Below are positions 59,638 to 64,000 of a DNA stretch of 64,000 nucleotides, piece after piece. This stretch comes from Eleusine coracana subsp. coracana. Taxonomy: Eukaryota; Streptophyta; Magnoliopsida; Poales; Poaceae. The DNA is taken from positions 3,793,501 to 3,857,500 of the forward strand of contig CM064427.1 of NCBI GenBank assembly GCA_032690845.1, written 5' to 3'. How positions within the stretch are numbered: the stretch's first letter is position 1; each line of letters begins with the position of its first letter. The position numbers and the translations under genes are program-made. Below the pieces are notes generated by a model. That model was not told where the DNA came from. It saw only the letters and a list, made by a program, of their open reading frames with translations, and made no database searches.

Positions 59638-60166
59638 ACAACTAAAAAGATTGGACAGTAGCGGCGGGTAGAAGCTAAGCGCCGTAGAAGATGAACACTG
59701 TAGCGGCGGGTGACAAAGTCACCCGTCGCTAAGAGTAAAATGATAAAACAAAAAAAAGGTCCTAGCCCACACCGCAGGCCCATAGCCCCCGGATCCACCA
59801 CGCGCCACCGGGAGAGCAGCGGGCGCCGTCGGATTCGCCGCGCGCTATCGGGAGAGGAGGGGGGTGGATCCGCCGCGCGTCACCAGGAGAGAAGGGGGCG
59901 CCTCCGGATCCACTGCGTGCCGTCGGGAGAGGAGGGTGGGCGCCGGATCCGTCGTGCACCGCACGAGAGAGGAGAGGGTGGTGGCGGCGCTGGGAGAGGA
60001 GGGAAGGCTCGTGTGTCGGATCTGACCACCCGCCGCCACGTTGCAAGGAGGGAGCAGAGGGCAGCCGCGCGCCGGAGGGAAGGCTCGCGCGCCAAAGGGA
60101 TGGCTTTCTCGCCGGAGGGGAGGGCCGCCGGCCGGAGGGGAGGCTCACGAGCGCGCTCGCGCGCGC

Positions 60167-60204
<38 letters not shown>

Positions 60205-60560
60205 CAGTGGCAGTGGTTGAGGGGTGAGAAGAGAGGGATTGGGGTGGGTGCCGGTTAGGGCTAGATATTTTATAGTTCAGACGGGGGTTGAGCAAATGGG
60301 CCGCTGGCTGAGCCTGAGCTAATTTTAGCTACAGTTGACAAAGTGAACCGTAGCTAAAAATTAATTTTTAGCAACTAAAAATTGCTGTAATTTTTAGTTG
60401 CGGTTGACAAAGTGAACCGTGGCTAAAAATTGATTTTTAATTGCGGTTTACTTTGTCAACCGCAGCTAAAAACTATATGTCCACTGTAGCGGCGGGTTTC
60501 TTTTAATTCGCCACTATGTGATTTTTTATACCGCTGCTAAAGACCGTTTTTATGGTAGTG
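59638..60560. mobile_element. CACTA-type non-autonomous element (923 bp) with GC-rich cargo
   Basis: The right end, read on the minus strand, begins CACTACCATAAAAACGG, the CACTA signature. The left end reads CACAACTAAAAAG, one base off the canonical CACTA. Subterminal arrays of TAGCGGCGGGT and its complement, and of TTGACAAAGTGAACCG-type repeats, are typical of this superfamily. The core (59760-60260) is GC-rich, coding-like and without transposase, and includes a (GA)n tract at 60169-60202. The 3-bp target duplication is unclear (AAA left, TAA right). It lies about 375 bp downstream of secreted-protein gene 3. Confidence 0.7.
60169..60202. repeat. (GA)n microsatellite
   Basis: 17 GA units within the CACTA-type element. 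Confidence 0.9.
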
Positions 60561-60572
60561 TAAAAGTCTTCT

Positions 60573-60785
60573 CATGTGTTCAACTTGTGCTTTAGAGCAC
60601 ACTCAGTTATAAAACTAACTGTATTCTCAACTCACATTTTTTAAAGAGGTAGGAGTCATTCATCTCATTAAGCAAGAGTGCAATATAGATAACGTAATTT
60701 TACATAGAGCGCAATTGATACTTAATGTCCAGTCAGCACTTACAATACAACTAGAAGAGTTTGACAATAACAGTAGCAAGTAGTA
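60573..60785. repeat. Duplicated 3' flank of the secreted-protein family, copy 1
   Basis: Aligns with 63845-64000. Both contain TTCAACTTGTGCTTTAGAG, AAAGAGGTAGGAG, GATACTTAATGTCCAG and CACTTACAATACAACTA in the same order, with small indels. Here it lies 3' of secreted-protein gene 3. Confidence 0.8.
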
Positions 60786-60935
60786 ATAACTATGTTAAAT
60801 TCAAGTACCAACAATTATCCACCACATAGCGATAGATACAGGAACACCCAAGCAGCGTTGTGTGCCTTTGAGAGATAGACAACGATGGGAACGGCCACTT
60901 CGTCCTCTTCCCCAAGGAGTATGTAGATGATATCA

Positions 60936-61313
60936 TCACATCCTCCGCGGTGGGGGTCCATGCATCCCCGTGCCCATTCTCTTGTTCGCCTCCGGTGAGG
61001 GCGGCCACTTCGTCCTCTTCCTTAAGGACCTCCTACTCCAAACGGGCTTCTTATAACCCCGGCCATCCTCCCCAGCGACGACGCCGCCAACGGCCGCGGA
61101 CGCCGTCAGCTTACTCGCATAGCCATCACTGGCTGCATCCCAGCACATGCTGCTCATGATCAGACTCCAGAGAGATTCCGAACTAAGAAACAATATGCAA
61201 ATGATCAAATTTACCGTGTGCGTACCGAGAGGGCGCGAGCAGCTGGATGGGGCCGCGCAAAAGCAGATGAGGAAGACGACCATGAGCAACCAAGTGAGGA
61301 TTCTGCGATACAT
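60936..61313 (-). CDS. Small secreted protein, tandem family member 3 (94 aa)
   Basis: Exons 61313-61226 and 61132-60936 with a 93-bp phase-1 intron give 94 residues, the same length as copy 1. Both exon lengths (88 and 197 nt) equal those of copy 1. MYRRILTWLLMVVFLICFCA begins the signal peptide and closely resembles copy 1. The mature part is ASDGYASKLTASAAVGGVV..., then KKPVWSRRSLRKRTKWPPSP, then EANKRMGTGMHGPPPRRM. KK and RR pairs could be processing sites. A strong TATA box lies 81 bp upstream. Just downstream of the stop, 60892-60918 repeats 61002-61028 (the KRTKWP-coding segment) 110 bp away in another frame. Role unknown. Confidence 0.75.
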   Translation of the reverse strand: MYRRILTWLLMVVFLICFCAAPSSCSRPLGTHTVNLIICILFLSSESLWSLIMSSMCWDAASDGYASKLTASAAVGGVVAGEDGRGYKKPVWSRRSLRKRTKWPPSPEANKRMGTGMHGPPPRRM

Positions 61314-61393
61314 GGCGACCTGAGAACGAGGACGGAATAGATTACTCGAGGGCTCACTTGGAACTGTGTGTCAAGGTTCGTCAACTCGTGACG

Positions 61394-61403
61394 TTTATAT
61401 ATA
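61394..61403 (-). promoter_or_regulatory. TATA box of secreted-protein gene 3
   Basis: TATATATAAA on the minus strand, 81 bp upstream of the ATG at 61313. Confidence 0.6.
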
Positions 61404-61409
61404 CGAAGC

Positions 61410-62593
61410 AAGCCCGTGTAATACCCAGAAGTTGCCCATCCTAATAGATCATGTGAAGCGAACAGCCGACGCCAATTTTTTATTACTTAAGCTAATGCGG
61501 GTGCTGGTGCAATGCACAGGCCCTACAATAATGGAAGCCCGTGCGAACCTCACCGCAGCCGATGCCAGCAAGTTTGATGCGCTTATAGCTTATGATGTTA
61601 GATTCACATGTTTGACTTTCTTTTTTTAGAATTTCTTCAACCCCACCTCGGATTGCAACTGCTGGTGCCGATGGTGTCCGGTGCAGTCGCCAGGCAGTCC
61701 TACTTCTACCCATGTCTCATACAACACACATCCACGAGTACTTTGGACGTCGCTCGAAAATTCGAAACACCGCCATGTAAAATTCGGATGAAGTCCATGT
61801 GAACTTCATGTTCTTCTCTTTTTGTGTGTGTTTTATTGATGTTTTGTAGCCTTTAGCATATTTCAAAAACTTAATATATATTACGAGTAGCTGGAATCCC
61901 TAATGAGACAGCGCCATGGAAAACTACGTGGCGCCCGTCGGCTGTTGACAACGCACACGCAGACAAGTGCCCTTTTTTTGTACATAGTGCGCCAGTTATC
62001 GATTATCGAGGCCGGTTCGTGATCTAAACTAGATTCGCTTTCCTAGCCCTCGATGAGTCGACGGCGATCAGGGAAAGTCACCATCAGGGTGAAGCAGTAG
62101 CTAGCTGCCCACGTGGTTGAGGCTGATGCAACCACCGGTGCCATACAATTCACACGGGTCTGCCGCCGCTGCCATGTTATCACCGGAGATCCGCGACTTC
62201 GAGCGTGCCGGCGCTCGCGACGTCCAGTTGAGATCATGTTGTGTCCATTGCTACATAGCAAATTCCCGGAGTTCCAGTGCAGTTCATCATTGACTACAGC
62301 AATTTCGATGATCGCTTTGGTTCAATGACCTATGTGGTCGACGACGCTCAATAATACAAAAGGACGATTTATTTGAATTTGAGGAATAATTTAAAGAGTA
62401 ATTTTTCCTTAATTTCCAAAGACCATTATATGACTCTGCAGCTTCCTACGTCTGAGCTTTTCAGAATCTGCTGAAGTGCATGTCACTTTCTTAACTCAAT
62501 CAATTCCTGTTACAGTAGTAACCTGCATTCATGATCAATGCGATATATTTCCTACATGAAATTCTTTCTCGCTTCTAGGCATTTTATGTTCTG
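61410..62593. other. Intergenic region upstream of secreted-protein gene 3
   Basis: The first 220 bp share promoter blocks with copies 1 and 2 (for example TTAGATTCA near 61598). The rest has no supported gene. Confidence 0.4.
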
Positions 62594-62607
62594 AATATCA
62601 GTAGCTT

Positions 62608-62877
62608 GGAAGTCTGGCACATTTGGAAGTCTCGTAATGCCATGATCTTCGACAACCGCGACAATGAGGTCTACGGCACATTGCGTGCCGCTGTGGACAC
62701 AATGGACATCTAGAGCCACAGGTACAAAGACAAGCGTCCGGCAATAACGAGATGGCGGGACTACCTCTCTAGTCGCCTCCCCTCTTCATCTAATCCCATG
62801 TAATCTCGTACGGGTATGCCCGGTCGCATGATTTGTATGACGATGCTGTAACATCTATGACAATGTTTGCTAAAAAA
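62608..62877 (+). mobile_element. 5'-truncated LINE 3' end with 14-bp target duplication
   Basis: The translation from 62606 (LEVWHIWKSRNAMIFDNRDN...RWRDYLSSRLPSS) is the C-terminal end of an L1-type ORF2 downstream of zf-RVT, with one in-frame TAG. An A-run ends the element at 62872-62879. The target duplication AATATCAGTAGCTT is perfect at 62594-62607 and 62878-62891, so the insertion limits are firm. Confidence 0.85.
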
Positions 62878-62891
62878 AATATCAGTAGCTT

Positions 62892-63844
62892 CAGTAGCAT
62901 GATGAGAGCGGATGGTCAAAGACTCAAAGCAGCAGTGTCGACACACATTCTGGCAGATTTCTAGCAGCAGCGGAGGGCAAATTGTCTCGTTGTCATCATG
63001 GCCAACAGGCTCGACCTTATGTGCAGCCTCTGCTTCAGCCCGGCGGCAATTTTTCAGGTCGCCGTCGAGGGCCGGGGTTGCGCCATTTCTTTGCATGAGA
63101 TGCGATGGCGCTGTCATGTTTTTCTATTACTTAGGAACGAGTGAGAGAAAGCCACGCTGACGGCGTGAGCGGCTTCATGGACTGCTGAACCGGCTAAATT
63201 TCGGAGGCAGACAGGCTTGCTTTGAGATACGACTGATACGACATGTGGCATAGATCCAGGTGGTGCTGTAAATCGATTGATTTGCAGCACTGCTGTAGAG
63301 AATTTTCTTCCAGCACAGGCAGCACCGCAGTAGCAACTTTGAATTCTCTTTCCTAGACAAACAATTTTTTGAATTTGAAATATGGTAGGAAACTAGAAAT
63401 CGCTCCACCAAATACAATCTGGGCTATTGATCCAGCCATCCAGGCATGCGTCTTGTTGACCACCCATTTCATTGACCCCATTTTTTCATTTCCAGGTATG
63501 TTTTTCAGGTCGCGCGCCCCGCCCATGATTATATACTGAGGTGGTCACGGTAATCACAAAAAAGATTACTGTGGGACTAAACTAACTTTCCGGTTTCCTA
63601 ATCCAAAGCGCGGCTAAGCGTCTCGATTCGGGCCTCGTTCGTAGCTAGTTGTTGGTGCGAGTCCACTAAAAAAACGTAAGTAATCGGCAGCATGCACAAC
63701 CAGAATGGGTCCAAGCACTATCAAAAATAAAAAGAATGGGTCCAAGCAGTAGACAGTAGCTTCTCCTCTGGTTAATTGTAATCAAGAATGAGAGTAACAT
63801 TCATAAAGATGATATTTAGAAGACTAAAAATCCTCTCTATGAAT
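62892..63844. other. Intergenic region
   Basis: No gene or element recognised. Confidence 0.4.
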
Positions 63845-64000
63845 CATGTGTTCAACTTGTGCTTTAGAGCGCGCCCAGTTACAAAACTGACTGTTTTTTC
63901 AACTAACATTTTTTTAAAAAGAGGTAGGAGCGCAATAGATACTTAATGTCCAGCCAACACTTACAATACAACTAAAAGAATTTGACAGCAACAGTAGCAA
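63845..64000. repeat. Duplicated 3' flank of the secreted-protein family, copy 2 (cut by window edge)
   Basis: Homologous to 60573-60785 and in the same orientation. In the first copy the secreted-protein gene begins about 150 bp further right, which here falls outside the window. Confidence 0.75.

Noticed and set aside
1..64000. tRNA, rRNA, CRISPR arrays, operons and prokaryotic features
   Set aside because: Nothing in the window matches them. The sequence is plant nuclear DNA.

Overview
The window is nuclear DNA of a grass (Poaceae). The signs are very GC-rich, intron-poor open reading frames next to AT-rich intergenic DNA, GT-AG introns, several plant transposon classes (LINE, LTR, hAT, PIF/Harbinger, CACTA) and gene families known from grasses (three DUF247 genes, a DUF1668 remnant, a divergent papain-like protease). 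I cannot name the species. No rRNA, tRNA or CRISPR array was recognised.

Layout. 1-8.1 kb is transposon debris: a LINE split by an LTR-like block and then by an hAT element, a small hAT MITE, and a solo LTR. 8.6-9.7 kb is a broken papain-family protease gene. 12.8-13.6 kb is an intronless SAM-domain gene. 14.6-17.6 kb (-) is a three-exon nodulin-like/NFD4-type MFS transporter. 18.1-19.4 kb is a second LINE fragment. 19.9-33.9 kb is a DUF247 cluster: gene A (-), gene B (-, two exons) and gene C (+), with a decayed polygalacturonase and 0.5-kb tandem repeats between them. 36.1-36.5 kb (-) encodes a small secreted precursor ending in a GOLVEN/RGF/CLEL-type peptide. 37.4-40.4 kb (-) is a PP2C phosphatase. 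41.2-41.8 kb is a DUF1668 remnant. 42.4-43.2 kb (-) is a MED26/TFIIS-N-like protein. 45.3-46.5 kb is a 1.1-kb PIF/Harbinger-like element. 46.9-49.1 kb (-) is a glycerol-3-phosphate transporter-like MFS protein. 49.9-52.9 kb (-) is an eight-exon hydroxyproline O-arabinosyltransferase with an hAT element 66 bp upstream of its ATG. 55.9-61.3 kb (-) holds three tandem paralogues of a small secreted protein family I do not recognise. A CACTA element and a short LINE lie among or beside them.

Two things stand out. First, DUF247 genes A and C are inverted relative to each other and share a 1685-bp tract in which I found no mismatch. The first 19 and last 5 codons, and the flanks, are homologous but strongly diverged, which is the pattern expected of gene conversion. 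Second, the three small secreted protein genes share one plan: a signal peptide, a short phase-1 intron, a variable middle, and a conserved W-x-x-R-x-L-x-x-R...W-x-P-P C-terminal motif. A repeated 3' flank at the right edge suggests a fourth copy just outside the window.

Most genes here are ordinary single-copy plant genes without a shared pathway. Multi-exon genes are given as one span with exon limits in the evidence. Splice sites were chosen by GT-AG consensus and frame continuity only.
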